A stretch of DNA of 64,000 nucleotides from Microbacterium sp. Yaish 1 (GTDB taxonomy: Bacteria > Actinomycetota > Actinomycetes > Actinomycetales > Microbacteriaceae): assembly GCF_002245215.1 (NCBI RefSeq), contig NZ_NPMR01000002.1, positions 310,001 through 374,000 of the forward strand, in the 5' to 3' direction. The notes under the pieces are model-generated. The model did no database searches. It was given only the letters and a program-made list of their open reading frames with translations, and was not told the origin of the DNA. Below, piece after piece: positions 20,869 through 29,561 of this stretch. A program made the position numbers and the translations under genes. Position 1 is the first letter of the stretch, and the number at the start of each line of letters is the position of its first letter.

Positions 20869-21606
20869 ATGACCGCGCAGGTGGTGCTCGTGCACGGGAT
20901 CCGGACCTCAGCCACGATGTGGCGCGCTCAGGTGGCCCATCTTGAGGATCGCGGTATTCCCGTCACCGCGCTCGATCTGCCGGGGCACGGCACCCGCATG
21001 GCTGAGACCTTCACCCTTGATGGTGCGTTAGCGACGATCGACCATGCGGTTCGGGATGCCGCTGAGCGCGGCCCCGTCTTGCTGGTGGGCCACTCGATGG
21101 GTGGGCTGCTGAGCACCGCCTACGTCGGCCGCGAGGAACGTCCCCCGGTCTCGGCCTTCATCGCCGCATCCTGCACCGCGATCCCCCGTGGATTCGGCCT
21201 CGCGGTCTATCGAGCGCTCGCCCTCGGGTTCGACCGCTTGCCCGGCCGCGGCCAGCGGATCACCGACTGGGTGCTCGACCGTACGCTTCCCGTCGAGACC
21301 CGGCCGGACTTCGGCGCCGGCGGATACGCCTATGACGCCCAGGACGTCGCGCTGGCGAGCCTGTCGGTGCTCGACCTGCTCGCGGCGATCCGACGAATCG
21401 ATGTGCCGACCTGGTTCGTCAACGGCCAGTACGACCAGCTGCGCGTCAATGAACGGCTGTTCGCGAAGCTCGCGCCCGAGGCGGAGTTGATCGTCGTCCC
21501 CCGCACCAGCCACCTCGTCACGGCCATGCGTCCGCGCGTGTTCAACGCCGTCATCGATCTGGCCCTCGCGACCCTCGCGAATACCGGCTCTCGCGGCGCG
21601 ACCTGA
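20869..21606 (+). CDS. alpha/beta hydrolase
   Basis: 245 residues, cytoplasmic. [10 protein letters not shown] (oxyanion region, about 9-18), DLPGHGTRM, nucleophile elbow GHSMGGLLS (Ser about 80), and the catalytic His in [12 protein letters not shown] near the C-terminus; the Asp is probably in NGQYDQLRV. The substrate is unknown and it is not orthologous to the hydrolase at 308. It lies between the nuclease gene and rpsT, with its stop next to the rpsT promoter. Confidence 0.85.
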   Translation: MTAQVVLVHGIRTSATMWRAQVAHLEDRGIPVTALDLPGHGTRMAETFTLDGALATIDHAVRDAAERGPVLLVGHSMGGLLSTAYVGREERPPVSAFIAASCTAIPRGFGLAVYRALALGFDRLPGRGQRITDWVLDRTLPVETRPDFGAGGYAYDAQDVALASLSVLDLLAAIRRIDVPTWFVNGQYDQLRVNERLFAKLAPEAELIVVPRTSHLVTAMRPRVFNAVIDLALATLANTGSRGAT

Positions 21607-21612
21607 TAGACT
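21607..21612 (+). promoter_or_regulatory. -10 box of rpsT
   Basis: TAGACT starting one base after the hydrolase stop codon. It predicts an rpsT leader of about 105 nt. Confidence 0.55.
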
Positions 21613-21626
21613 CTCAAGTCGGCTTG

Positions 21627-21655
21627 CCGTGTGGGTTCCTCCCTCACACGACCGC
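21627..21655 (+). promoter_or_regulatory. hairpin in the rpsT leader
   Basis: Within the 5' UTR, CGTGTG and CACACG (each next to a GGG or CCC) pair over a short TTCCT-type loop. Protein S20 is known to control its own translation in E. coli; whether this stem takes part here is inference. Confidence 0.4.
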
Positions 21656-21722
21656 CGTGCGGCATCCCTCTACTGTCGCCCGGCACATCCACCGAAAACT
21701 CCGAACGAAAGATACGTCGAAC

Positions 21723-21983
21723 GTGGCGAACATCAAGTCGCAGATCAAGCGCAACAAGACCAACGAGAAGGCGCGCGAGCGCAACAAGGCCGTCAAGAGC
21801 GCGCTGAAGACCGAGGTGCGTCGCACCCGCGAGGCCATCGCCGCCGGCGACAAGGCTGCTGCCGAGAAGGCGCTGGCCAAGGCTTCGAAGAAGCTCGACA
21901 AGGCCGTGAGCAAGGGCGTCATCCACGAGAACCAGGCTGCGAACCGCAAGTCGGCTATCGCGAAGCAGGTCGCCGCTCTCTGA
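21723..21983 (+). CDS. rpsT: 30S ribosomal protein S20
   Basis: 86 residues, all-alpha and highly basic, starting [31 protein letters not shown] as expected for S20. It binds 16S rRNA early in 30S assembly. GTG start at 21723, with weak ribosome-site bases (GAAAGA) upstream; an upstream in-frame start is ruled out by protein length. Monocistronic, with its own promoter and leader, and a strong terminator 12 bases after the stop. Confidence 0.97.
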   Translation: MANIKSQIKRNKTNEKARERNKAVKSALKTEVRRTREAIAAGDKAAAEKALAKASKKLDKAVSKGVIHENQAANRKSAIAKQVAAL

Positions 21984-21995
21984 GCCCCGCTGTCG

Positions 21996-22024
21996 AAGGC
22001 CCGTCCCCTCGTGGGGCGGGCCTT
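21996..22024 (+). terminator. rpsT terminator
   Basis: AAGGCCCGTCCCC paired with GGGGCGGGCCTT over a short loop, followed by TTCGCTTTG. A stem of about 12 bp with a T-rich tail. Confidence 0.8.
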
Positions 22025-22075
22025 TCGCTTTGTGCCCGCTCTTCGCGGCGGGTTCAGTGGCGCCTCGCTGCGCGG

Positions 22076-23116
22076 TCAGGACCCGTAGGGTGCCCGCGTC
22101 GCGATGACGGTGACAAGCCGCTCGACCGCGAAGACCGGGTCGCGCGAGGCGCCCTTCACCTCGGCATCCGCGCGGGCGGCCGCCTGGATCGCGGTCGCGA
22201 GGGCGGATTCCGTCCAGCCGACGAGATCGCGCTTGGCTCTGTCGACCTGCCAGTCCTTCATGCCGAGCCGGGCAGCGAGCGCGGCAGACGGCTCGCGCGT
22301 GCCGACGACGCGGGCCATAGTGCGCAGCTTCGAGGCGATCGCGGCGACGAGCGGCACGGGGTCGGCCCCACTGGCCAGAGCGTGCCGCAGCGTGATGAGG
22401 GCCTCGCCGTAGCGGCCGGCGATCGCGGTGTCGGCGACGGCGAAGGCGGTCGTCTCGACGCGGCCCCCGTAGTACCTCTCGACGACCTGGTCGCCGATGT
22501 CACCGGGCACGTCCGAGATGAGCTGCTGACAGGCGGCAGCGAGCTCGGTCAGGTCGTCGGCGAAAGCGGAGACGAGGCTCCGGAGCGCCGACGGAGCGAT
22601 TCGCTTGCCCGCGGCTTTGAACTCGCCCGCCGCGAAGTCGAAACGGTCGGAGTCGCGCTTGATCGCGGGAACCGAGATCTCGACACCGCCCCCGATGCCG
22701 GAACGGATGGCCTCGAGCAGCTTCTTGCCCCGGACACTCGCACCCGTGTGCCGCAGGACGATCGTGGCGCCCTCCTGCGGATTCTCGAGATACGCGAGGG
22801 CCTCCGTGAGGAAGGCGTCGGAGCACTTCTCGACGCCCGCCACTCGCACGAGCCGAGGTTCGCCGAAGAGTGAGGGTGACGCCATCCCGAGAAGGGTGCC
22901 CGCGGTGTAGTCGTCGGCGCGGATGTCGGAGACCTCGAGGCTCGGGTCTTCGGCCTTCAGATAGTCGCGGAGTCCGGCGATGGCGCGCTCCGCGCACACC
23001 TCCTCGGGGCCTGCGACGAGCACGATGGGCGCCGGTTCCGGCGCGCGCCACGACAGCTGCCGGATGGCCGACTTCGCGGCACCGCGGGCGGCAGGACGTC
23101 GGGGACTCGGCGGCAT
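22076..23116 (-). CDS. holA: DNA polymerase III subunit delta
   Basis: 346 residues. Clamp-loader subunit that opens the beta clamp. Recognisable by VLVAGPEE (about 31-38), the SLFGEPRLVRVAGVEK segment and the central ALRSLVSAFADDLTELAAACQQLI helices, plus the C-terminal domain. The basic N-terminal extension (PPSPRRPAARGAAKS) is usual for actinobacteria. ATG lies six bases after TAGGCT, so it is leaderless. Convergent with rpsT; in relatives it follows comEC, from which it is split here by two genes. Confidence 0.94.
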   Translation of the reverse strand: MPPSPRRPAARGAAKSAIRQLSWRAPEPAPIVLVAGPEEVCAERAIAGLRDYLKAEDPSLEVSDIRADDYTAGTLLGMASPSLFGEPRLVRVAGVEKCSDAFLTEALAYLENPQEGATIVLRHTGASVRGKKLLEAIRSGIGGGVEISVPAIKRDSDRFDFAAGEFKAAGKRIAPSALRSLVSAFADDLTELAAACQQLISDVPGDIGDQVVERYYGGRVETTAFAVADTAIAGRYGEALITLRHALASGADPVPLVAAIASKLRTMARVVGTREPSAALAARLGMKDWQVDRAKRDLVGWTESALATAIQAAARADAEVKGASRDPVFAVERLVTVIATRAPYGS

Positions 23117-23122
23117 GCTCCC

Positions 23123-23128
23123 AGCCTA
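23123..23128 (-). promoter_or_regulatory. -10 box of holA (leaderless)
   Basis: TAGGCT, 6 nt before the ATG at 23116. Confidence 0.6.
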
Positions 23129-23157
23129 ATCGCGACCACCGACCCCGATCGGTGGCA

Positions 23158-24273
23158 CTACAGGCGGACGACGAGCTTTCGGGCCGAGACGCCTGCGTGA
23201 AGCAGGTTCAGCGCGCGTTGAATGCTCTCCAGACCTTCCCCGACGATTTCGGGCTCGGGGGCACAGACATGCCGGCCCTCGGCGAGAGCCCCGGGCAAGT
23301 ACTGCTCCCACAGCATGGGTCCGACGCTGTTGGCCATGAGAGAGCTTCCCCAGACGAACCGGGCCGCGATGCCGTGGCGGCGAGCCCGAGCCTGCGTCGC
23401 GAGCTGAGACGACCCGATCGTCGTCATCGTGCGCAGGAACGCGATGCTCGGGCCACGGCGACGCGGAAGCGACGTGAAAGCGACCGGCGGGCTCAGCAGA
23501 GCGACGCGACGCGCGCCGGCCGCGGCGGCGATCCTCACCGCGGCAGTGCCTGAGCCCGCCCCGATCGCGACCACTCCGGCGAGCGAGCGGCCTCCGACGC
23601 CCGACACGACGGCGGCGACGGCTGCGGGGTCGCGGTAGTCGACGACGAGCTCCGCGCCGAGCTCGCGCATTCGCGCCTCGTTGTGCGGTGACGCGGTGGT
23701 GATGACGCGATAGCCCGCCGCCACCGCCAGCTGGATCGCGTTGCTCCCCACACTCGTCGCGCCGCCCCACACGACCACGGTCTCGCCCGTCGGTGGTGCG
23801 TCAGAGGTCGGGGTGCGGAGTGCGAGCTGATCATCCTGGAAGAGAGCCGTGGCCGCCGTCGAGACGGCGAGCGGCAGCACCGCGGCCTGCTCGTACGGAA
23901 GACCGTCGGGCAACGGGGTCGCGAGGTCTTCTCGCACGACGACGTAGAGCTGGAACGCGCCTTCCGCCTCATGGCGTCGGCCGCGCTCCATCCCGACCGC
24001 GTAGGCGGCGACGCGGTCGCCCACCGCGAAGCGCGTCACGCCCTCCCCCACGGCGGCGACCTCGCCCGCGACATCCTCTCCGAGCACGGCGGGATAGCGC
24101 AGCCAGCGGTACATCAGATCGCCGGTCCATTGCTTGACGTCATCGAGCGGGTTCACCGCGACCGCCCGGCTGCGGATGAGGATCTCGCCCGGGCCCGGCT
24201 CGTGCAGCGCGGCGGGCCGGACGACGAGATCGGCTCGCGGAGACGGGAGCCAAGCGGCGGCGTTCGATGACAT
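23158..24273 (-). CDS. quinone oxidoreductase-like MDR dehydrogenase
   Basis: 371 residues, medium-chain dehydrogenase/reductase fold. The GroES-like N-terminus has GPGEILIRSRAVAVNP and PAVLGEDVAGEV; the Rossmann part has WGGATSVGSNAIQLAVAAGY (about 160-180). The usual catalytic-zinc ligands are absent, which favours a zinc-free NADPH:quinone or enone reductase. ATG 24273 was chosen for GGAG 8 bases upstream; the ORF extends 15 codons through the operators. Divergent from a TetR regulator with two operator palindromes between them, so it is its likely target. Confidence 0.85.
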   Translation of the reverse strand: MSSNAAAWLPSPRADLVVRPAALHEPGPGEILIRSRAVAVNPLDDVKQWTGDLMYRWLRYPAVLGEDVAGEVAAVGEGVTRFAVGDRVAAYAVGMERGRRHEAEGAFQLYVVVREDLATPLPDGLPYEQAAVLPLAVSTAATALFQDDQLALRTPTSDAPPTGETVVVWGGATSVGSNAIQLAVAAGYRVITTASPHNEARMRELGAELVVDYRDPAAVAAVVSGVGGRSLAGVVAIGAGSGTAAVRIAAAAGARRVALLSPPVAFTSLPRRRGPSIAFLRTMTTIGSSQLATQARARRHGIAARFVWGSSLMANSVGPMLWEQYLPGALAEGRHVCAPEPEIVGEGLESIQRALNLLHAGVSARKLVVRL

Positions 24274-24297
24274 GGGGTGGGCTCCGTTCCGAGAGGC

Positions 24298-24316
24298 GAT
24301 GACACGATATGTCATC
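24298..24316. promoter_or_regulatory. TetR operator 1
   Basis: A perfect inverted repeat, GATGACA, 5-nt spacer, TGTCATC, between the MDR and TetR genes. It recurs at 24332. Confidence 0.75.
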
Positions 24317-24331
24317 ACTGCGTCGTGTCCA

Positions 24332-24352
24332 TGATGTCACACGATGTCATCA
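24332..24352. promoter_or_regulatory. TetR operator 2
   Basis: TGATGTCA, 5-nt spacer, TGTCATCA: the same half-site as operator 1 with one mismatch. It ends 2 bases before the TetR -10 box, which fits autorepression. Confidence 0.75.
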
Positions 24353-24354
24353 GG

Positions 24355-24360
24355 TAGGCT
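24355..24360 (+). promoter_or_regulatory. -10 box of the TetR gene (leaderless)
   Basis: TAGGCT, 6 nt before the ATG at 24367. Confidence 0.6.
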
Positions 24361-24366
24361 CGCCTC

Positions 24367-24969
24367 ATGCCACGCTGGGCCCCCGATGCCGCACTGCGCC
24401 TGGAACGAGCGGCGATCGAGCTGTTCCGATCGCAGGGGTATGCGGCCACCACGGTGCCGCAGATCGCGGAACGTGCGGGTCTGACGACGCGGACGTTCTT
24501 CCGGCATTTTCCCGACAAGCGCGACGTGCTCTTTCTGCGAGAGCGCGAGTTTCCGGATGTCGTTGCCGACCTTCTCGCCGCCGCGCCCGACGGGCTCGAC
24601 CCGATGGCACTGGCCATGCACGGCTTGCTCGCCGTCACGCCCGAGCTGGAGGCTTGGCGCGACGCGATCCGCGAGCGCCGATCGATCATCGCCACCGACC
24701 CACATCTCATCGAGCGCGAGCGATCGAAGTCAGCGGTGCTGGCGCAGGCGATCCGCGATGGGCTCGCGAGGCGCGGCGTCGATCCGGTCGACGCCGCACT
24801 CATCTCCCGCACGGTGGCCGGCCTCTTCGACACCGCGCTCGAGCTGTGGACCGCCGATGCGGGCGCGGCGACGCTCGCTTCGACCGTCGAGGATCTGCAC
24901 GCCAGGCTCGCGATCATCGCGCGATCACGTGATGACGCGGCGGGAGCCTCGGTCGACGGGGTCGGCTGA
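24367..24969 (+). CDS. TetR/AcrR family transcriptional regulator
   Basis: 200 residues. The N-terminal helix-turn-helix is clear: AIELFRSQGYAATTVPQIAERAGLTTRTFFRHFPDK region (about 16-47). The C-terminal ligand domain is not assignable, so the inducer is unknown. It probably represses itself and the divergent MDR dehydrogenase through the two palindromes upstream. Its 3' end is 11 bases from comEC's, convergent. With the MDR gene it forms a compact cassette inserted between holA and comEC. Confidence 0.92.
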   Translation: MPRWAPDAALRLERAAIELFRSQGYAATTVPQIAERAGLTTRTFFRHFPDKRDVLFLREREFPDVVADLLAAAPDGLDPMALAMHGLLAVTPELEAWRDAIRERRSIIATDPHLIERERSKSAVLAQAIRDGLARRGVDPVDAALISRTVAGLFDTALELWTADAGAATLASTVEDLHARLAIIARSRDDAAGASVDGVG

Positions 24970-24980
24970 CGGCGCGCGGT

Positions 24981-27311
24981 TCACTCCGATACCGCGACAC
25001 GCTCGCGCCACACCCGGATGCCGTCATCCGTCATGGTGAGGGCTGCCGCCCCGGTCTCGTCGGTGCGGACGATCTCGTTCCCGAGCGAGCGCAGGAGGGC
25101 GAGGGTTTCTTCGCGGGGATGGCCGTAGGAGTTGTCCCCCACCCCGATCAGGGCGACACGTGCGCCGAGTCGGCGGTACAGCGACGCGGCTTGGTCGGCG
25201 CTGCCGTGGTGCGACACCTTCACGACGTCGTATGTCGACCGCAGCGCGGCGCCGAGGGCCAGCTGGGGCGTCTCCGAGAGATCGCCGAGGAGCAGCACGG
25301 CGGGAATGCCGCCTCCGCGGACATCGATCACGACGCTCGAATCGTTGCCGGGCGCGAACCCGCTCGCGCTACTGTGTGGCCACAGCACCTCCCACTCCGC
25401 GGCGCCCAGCATTCCCGCCATCCCGGCGGAAGCCGTGCGCACCTCTGCCCCGGCCGCGCCGAGCCGCGCCAGCAGCTGGTCCTCCTGCTGCTCCGCGACC
25501 GGGCCGTGAAGAACCACCCCGACGCGCCCCATGACCGCATCGCTGCCGCCTACGTGGTCGAGGTCGAAATGGGTGAGTAGGAGGAGATCGATACGGCTGA
25601 CCCCGAAGCGGTCCAGGCACGCGCGGAGGGCGTCGGGATCGGGACCGGTGTCGACGAGCGCGACGGCGTCGCTCGATCGTAGGAGGACCGCGTCGCCCTG
25701 GCCCACGTCACACACTGCGATCGCCCAGTCCTCGGGTGTTCGCGCGCGGTCGAGCGGCCCCGTTACGAGGCCCGCGCCGACCGCCCCGCCCACTGCGAGG
25801 GCGACGAGCCCCGTCGAGATGCGATGAACCCGGCGAGGGGTGCCGGGCAGCATAGCCAGCAGCAGCGCGGTGCAGAGGAGCGTCGCCAGCATGACCCCTG
25901 GCGCATCCGGGATCCAGGCGATCGAGTTACCCGGGACGGCGTCGACCGCCTCCGCTGTGGCGGCGATCCAGGCACAGGGCACCCACGCGACTGCGGCGAG
26001 ACCGCTCGCCAACAGCGGCACCCCGGCGCTCAGGCATGCCGCGAGGCCGGCGATGGTCGCGAGCGGCGCCGCGGGCGCGGTCAACGCGTTGGCGAGGACA
26101 GCGTAGACAGGCAGCCTCGGGTCGATCATCACCAGGATCGGAGTGCATGCGAGCTGCGCCGCGGCCGGCACGGCGATGGCGAGCGCGAGGGGTCGCGGCA
26201 TGACGCGGTGAAGCGAGTCGCTCACGGGGCCGGCGAACAGGATCAGCGCTCCCGTCGCGGCCGACGAAAGCGCGAAACCGATGCTGCCTGCGAGCCAGGG
26301 ATCGGCAATCAGGCACACGACGATCGCCAGGCAAAGAACGGAGGCTCCCGCGCCCGCGCGCCCGAGCAGCGCTGCGAGCATCGCGATCGCGGCCATGGCG
26401 GCCGCACGCACGACGCTCGGCTCGGGTGAGACGAGGATCACGAAGCCCGAGAGCGCCGCGAGCCCGATCGTGACGCGCCACGGGCGGCGCAGCCCCAGCA
26501 TCCCGGCGCCAATGAACGCTGTTCCGACGACGAGCGCGCAGTTCGCCCCGGAGACGGCGGTCAGATGCGAGAGCGAAGCGGTCTTCATCTGCGCATCGAG
26601 CTCGGCAGTGACCGCGGATGTGTCGCCGACTGCGAGCCCTGCGACCAGGCCCGCGCCCGGCTGCGGCAGCGAAGCGGCCTGCGCGAGCAGCGCTGTCCGG
26701 AGGCTTGAAGCCAGCGCGAGGGGCCCGCGTGGCCGGGAGACCACCTCCGGCGGGCCGCTCGCCGTGACGACGAGGACCGCCCGCTCTCCCGGCCGGGCAG
26801 GCGCGGCGGAGCCGCTGAGCGAGACGGTTGCGCCGAGGTCGAGCCCGACGGGACGCTCGGCCGTGCGGACGACGACCGGCACCCGGGTCGTGGTGACGTC
26901 GCCGCCGACCCGGATACGGGTGGCGATGGCGTCGAAACGCCAGCCCGTCGCAGAGCTCTCCATCTTTCCCGTGACATCGGCCTCGATCGCCACCACCCGC
27001 CCGCCGGAGAGGGGCAATGCGAGGACCCGATCGCGGTCCGGCGCGCTCATCGCGGTGTGTGACACGGCCGCGGCGGCGAAAGCGAGAGTGACGGCGACGA
27101 TCGTGATCGGCGTACGTCGCGGGCGTGCGGCGCCGCGTGACCTGCGAAGGGAGATCGCCAAGGCCACCAGCAACCCCGTCGCGGCCGTCCAGAGCGCGGT
27201 CGCCAGGATCCCCGCGACCTCGGGATGGTGCGTCGCCACGAGTGCGGCCACCCAGACACCGATCGCGACGGGGAGCAGGCGGAGGTCGCGACGGCGGATG
27301 CGGCCGCTCAC
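24981..27311 (-). CDS. comEC: ComEC/Rec2 family competence protein
   Basis: 776 residues. Polytopic channel for DNA uptake. An N-terminal two-helix segment and OB-like DUF4131 region precede the Competence transmembrane domain (SHLTAVSGANCALVVG onward) and a C-terminal metallo-beta-lactamase domain with THFDLDHVGG and KVSHHGSADQ. The catalytic His and Asp of the nuclease domain are intact. ATG overlaps the comEA stop (ATGA). All parts are present, so it is probably functional; whether the strain is competent cannot be told. Confidence 0.93.
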   Translation of the reverse strand: MSGRIRRRDLRLLPVAIGVWVAALVATHHPEVAGILATALWTAATGLLVALAISLRRSRGAARPRRTPITIVAVTLAFAAAAVSHTAMSAPDRDRVLALPLSGGRVVAIEADVTGKMESSATGWRFDAIATRIRVGGDVTTTRVPVVVRTAERPVGLDLGATVSLSGSAAPARPGERAVLVVTASGPPEVVSRPRGPLALASSLRTALLAQAASLPQPGAGLVAGLAVGDTSAVTAELDAQMKTASLSHLTAVSGANCALVVGTAFIGAGMLGLRRPWRVTIGLAALSGFVILVSPEPSVVRAAAMAAIAMLAALLGRAGAGASVLCLAIVVCLIADPWLAGSIGFALSSAATGALILFAGPVSDSLHRVMPRPLALAIAVPAAAQLACTPILVMIDPRLPVYAVLANALTAPAAPLATIAGLAACLSAGVPLLASGLAAVAWVPCAWIAATAEAVDAVPGNSIAWIPDAPGVMLATLLCTALLLAMLPGTPRRVHRISTGLVALAVGGAVGAGLVTGPLDRARTPEDWAIAVCDVGQGDAVLLRSSDAVALVDTGPDPDALRACLDRFGVSRIDLLLLTHFDLDHVGGSDAVMGRVGVVLHGPVAEQQEDQLLARLGAAGAEVRTASAGMAGMLGAAEWEVLWPHSSASGFAPGNDSSVVIDVRGGGIPAVLLLGDLSETPQLALGAALRSTYDVVKVSHHGSADQAASLYRRLGARVALIGVGDNSYGHPREETLALLRSLGNEIVRTDETGAAALTMTDDGIRVWRERVAVSE

Positions 27312-27922
27312 ACGCGGACCCGTTCCCGCAGTGCCTCCAGCATCTTCTCGCCGATCCCCGATACCGCCAGCAGGTCTTCGACGCTCGTGAAACGCCCGTT
27401 CTCCTCGCGCCAGGCGATGATCCGCTCGGCCAGGGCAGGGCCGACGCGCGGGAGGGTATCGAGCGCAGCGGCATCCGCCGTGTTGAGATCGACGAGGCCG
27501 CCCGCACTAGCCTCGCCGGACGGTCCGCTGCCTGCCGACGCGGGCGGCGCTTGACCGGGCTCGGGGACGAAGAGCTGCTCGCCGTCGGTGACGGTGCGCG
27601 CGAGGTTCACTCCCGCCGGATCGGCCGTGTCGCTGAACCCGCCGGCCGCGGCCACAGCGTCGACCACGCGCGCGTCGGCGTCCAGGCGATACAGGCCGGG
27701 ACTCACGACGGCGCCATGGACGTGAACGTAGACAGCGGCGGCGCCGCTGTCGCTGTCTGGCCCGGCCGTCGGCGTCACGACGGGACTCACCACGGCCACC
27801 GGCGCCGCGAGCGAGCGGATCATTCCGATCGCGACAGTCACCGCCGCTGCGGCGAGAACGAGGACGACCAGTGCCCCGACACCCAGGCGGCGCCGGGCCG
27901 GAGCGGGGTCGGGAGCAGTCAC
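27308..27922 (-). CDS. comEA: ComEA family helix-hairpin-helix DNA receptor
   Basis: 204 residues. One N-terminal membrane helix (about 15-38), a Ser/Pro linker, an SLBB domain (VYVHVHGAVVSPGLY ... AAGGFSD) and a C-terminal pair of helix-hairpin-helix motifs (LNTADAAALDTLPRVGPALA, LLAVSGIGEKMLEAL). ComEA binds double-stranded DNA outside the membrane and hands it to ComEC. The GTG start is six bases after TAGCCT, leaderless. The first gene of the comEA-comEC operon. Confidence 0.94.
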   Translation of the reverse strand: MTAPDPAPARRRLGVGALVVLVLAAAAVTVAIGMIRSLAAPVAVVSPVVTPTAGPDSDSGAAAVYVHVHGAVVSPGLYRLDADARVVDAVAAAGGFSDTADPAGVNLARTVTDGEQLFVPEPGQAPPASAGSGPSGEASAGGLVDLNTADAAALDTLPRVGPALAERIIAWREENGRFTSVEDLLAVSGIGEKMLEALRERVRV

Positions 27923-27928
27923 GCCGTC

Positions 27929-27934
27929 AGGCTA
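27929..27934 (-). promoter_or_regulatory. -10 box of comEA-comEC (leaderless)
   Basis: TAGCCT, 6 nt before the GTG at 27922. Confidence 0.6.
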
Positions 27935-27990
27935 GGCGGGACGCTCCCGACCGCTCGGCCGCGGGTCGTCGCTTCGGGAGAACGTGCGCA

Positions 27991-29550
27991 TCACCCCGTG
28001 TGGGGAGAGCCCGGTGTCCCGTCCGGTCGTCGTCGACTTGTCGGCGCAGATCCCGAATCCGCTCCGGGGGGTGGATCCGCCTCATGGGTGACGGGAACGC
28101 TCTTGTCCTCCGCGGTGCGCATGTCCCACGACGGCTTGCGCACGGCGTAGAAGATGAGCGGCGGAGCCCCGAGGACGATGATCACCAGCCCGACGATCCA
28201 GGGATACAGCGCCGGCGAGAAGGCGCTGAACCCCGACGGCGGGATGAACGAGAACACGAACGCGGCGAGGCTCGCGAGGAACCCGACGCCGGCGACCAGC
28301 CCCATGGCCGGTACCCGGTACGTGCGCTTCACGCCCGGCTGCGTCCGTCGGAGCACGAGCGCAGCGGCGAACATCATCATGTACATGATCAGGTAGAGCG
28401 CCGCGGCCATGTCGATCAGTGCCACGAATGCCGCGCTCACGTTGGGAACAACGATGAAGATCGCCGCCAGGATCGTGACGATCGTGCCCTGCAGCATGAG
28501 GATGCCCGACTGCACGCCGGCCTTGTTCTTCTTCTGCAGCAGCGGCGGGAGGAGCCCGGTCTCCGCTGCCGCGAGCACGCCCTTGGACGGACCCGCGATC
28601 CAGGTGATCACCGAGGCGAGAGCGCCCGCCGCGATGAGCGCCGACATCGCGGCCGTCGCCCACTGCCCCACGCCCCAGTGCTGGAAGTACTCCTGGAACG
28701 CGAGCATGATCCCGTTCGTCAGTCCGAGCTCCTCCTGCGGCACCGCAACCGAGATGGCAAGCGTCGGCAGGATGAACACCAGCAGGATCAGGATCGACGA
28801 GATGAGGATCGACCGCGGGAATCCGCGGCCCGGGTCCTTCATCTGGTTCACGTGCACCGCGTTGACCTCCATGCCCGCATAGGCGAGGAAATTCGACACG
28901 ATCAGCACGATCGATGCGATGCCGGTGAACGGCGGGATCACCGCGTCGGGCGTGAGCGGCACCTGGCTCTTCTCGCCGGTGAAGACCCAGATCGCCCCGA
29001 AGACGATCAGGATGGCTGCTGGGAGCAGCGTACCGAGGATGCCGCCCCAGGAGCCCAGCTTCGCGAAGAGGTTTCCGCCGCGGAGCGTCACCAGCGTCGA
29101 GCCCCAGTACAGCACGAGGATCACCACAGCGGTGAAGAAGCCCGAGCTCGACAGCGACGGATCGAGGAAGACGAACGCGAGCGCGGCGGCGATGAACGCC
29201 AGCTGCGTGGGGTACCACACGACGTTCTGGATCCATTGGAGCCAGACGGCGGTGAAGCCCCAGCGGTTGCCCATCGCTTCACGGATCCAGACGTAGATGC
29301 CGCCTTTCCAGCCCGTTGCGAGCTCTGCCGCGACCAGTGCTGTCGGAATCAGGAAGAAGATCGCCGGGAGGATGTACAGGGTCACGCTGCCGAGGCCGAA
29401 GACCGCCATCGCCGGCAGCGAGCGGAGACTCGCGACGACGACGAGCGTCAGCAGCGCGAGTTGGCCGACACCGAGGTAGGTCGTGACGCTCGACCGAGGT
29501 GCCAGGGGATGGTTCGGCGTCGTACGGGGGGATGGCTGAGACGTGGACAT
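27991..29550 (-). CDS. gadC: GadC-type glutamate:GABA antiporter
   Basis: 519 residues, amino acid-polyamine-organocation permease with about 12 hydrophobic helices. GKGGIYVW-like segment (WKGGIYVWIREAMG) and LAYAGMEVNAVHVNQM match the glutamate:GABA antiporter group. It exchanges external glutamate for internal GABA, completing proton consumption by GadB. The hydrophilic tail (ADPPPGADSGSAPTSRRRPDG) could be the pH plug seen in E. coli GadC, though the sequence differs. ATG 29550 lies 11 bases after the gadB stop. Confidence 0.88.
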   Translation of the reverse strand: MSTSQPSPRTTPNHPLAPRSSVTTYLGVGQLALLTLVVVASLRSLPAMAVFGLGSVTLYILPAIFFLIPTALVAAELATGWKGGIYVWIREAMGNRWGFTAVWLQWIQNVVWYPTQLAFIAAALAFVFLDPSLSSSGFFTAVVILVLYWGSTLVTLRGGNLFAKLGSWGGILGTLLPAAILIVFGAIWVFTGEKSQVPLTPDAVIPPFTGIASIVLIVSNFLAYAGMEVNAVHVNQMKDPGRGFPRSILISSILILLVFILPTLAISVAVPQEELGLTNGIMLAFQEYFQHWGVGQWATAAMSALIAAGALASVITWIAGPSKGVLAAAETGLLPPLLQKKNKAGVQSGILMLQGTIVTILAAIFIVVPNVSAAFVALIDMAAALYLIMYMMMFAAALVLRRTQPGVKRTYRVPAMGLVAGVGFLASLAAFVFSFIPPSGFSAFSPALYPWIVGLVIIVLGAPPLIFYAVRKPSWDMRTAEDKSVPVTHEADPPPGADSGSAPTSRRRPDGTPGSPHTG

Positions 29551-29561
29551 GACGACGCGCC

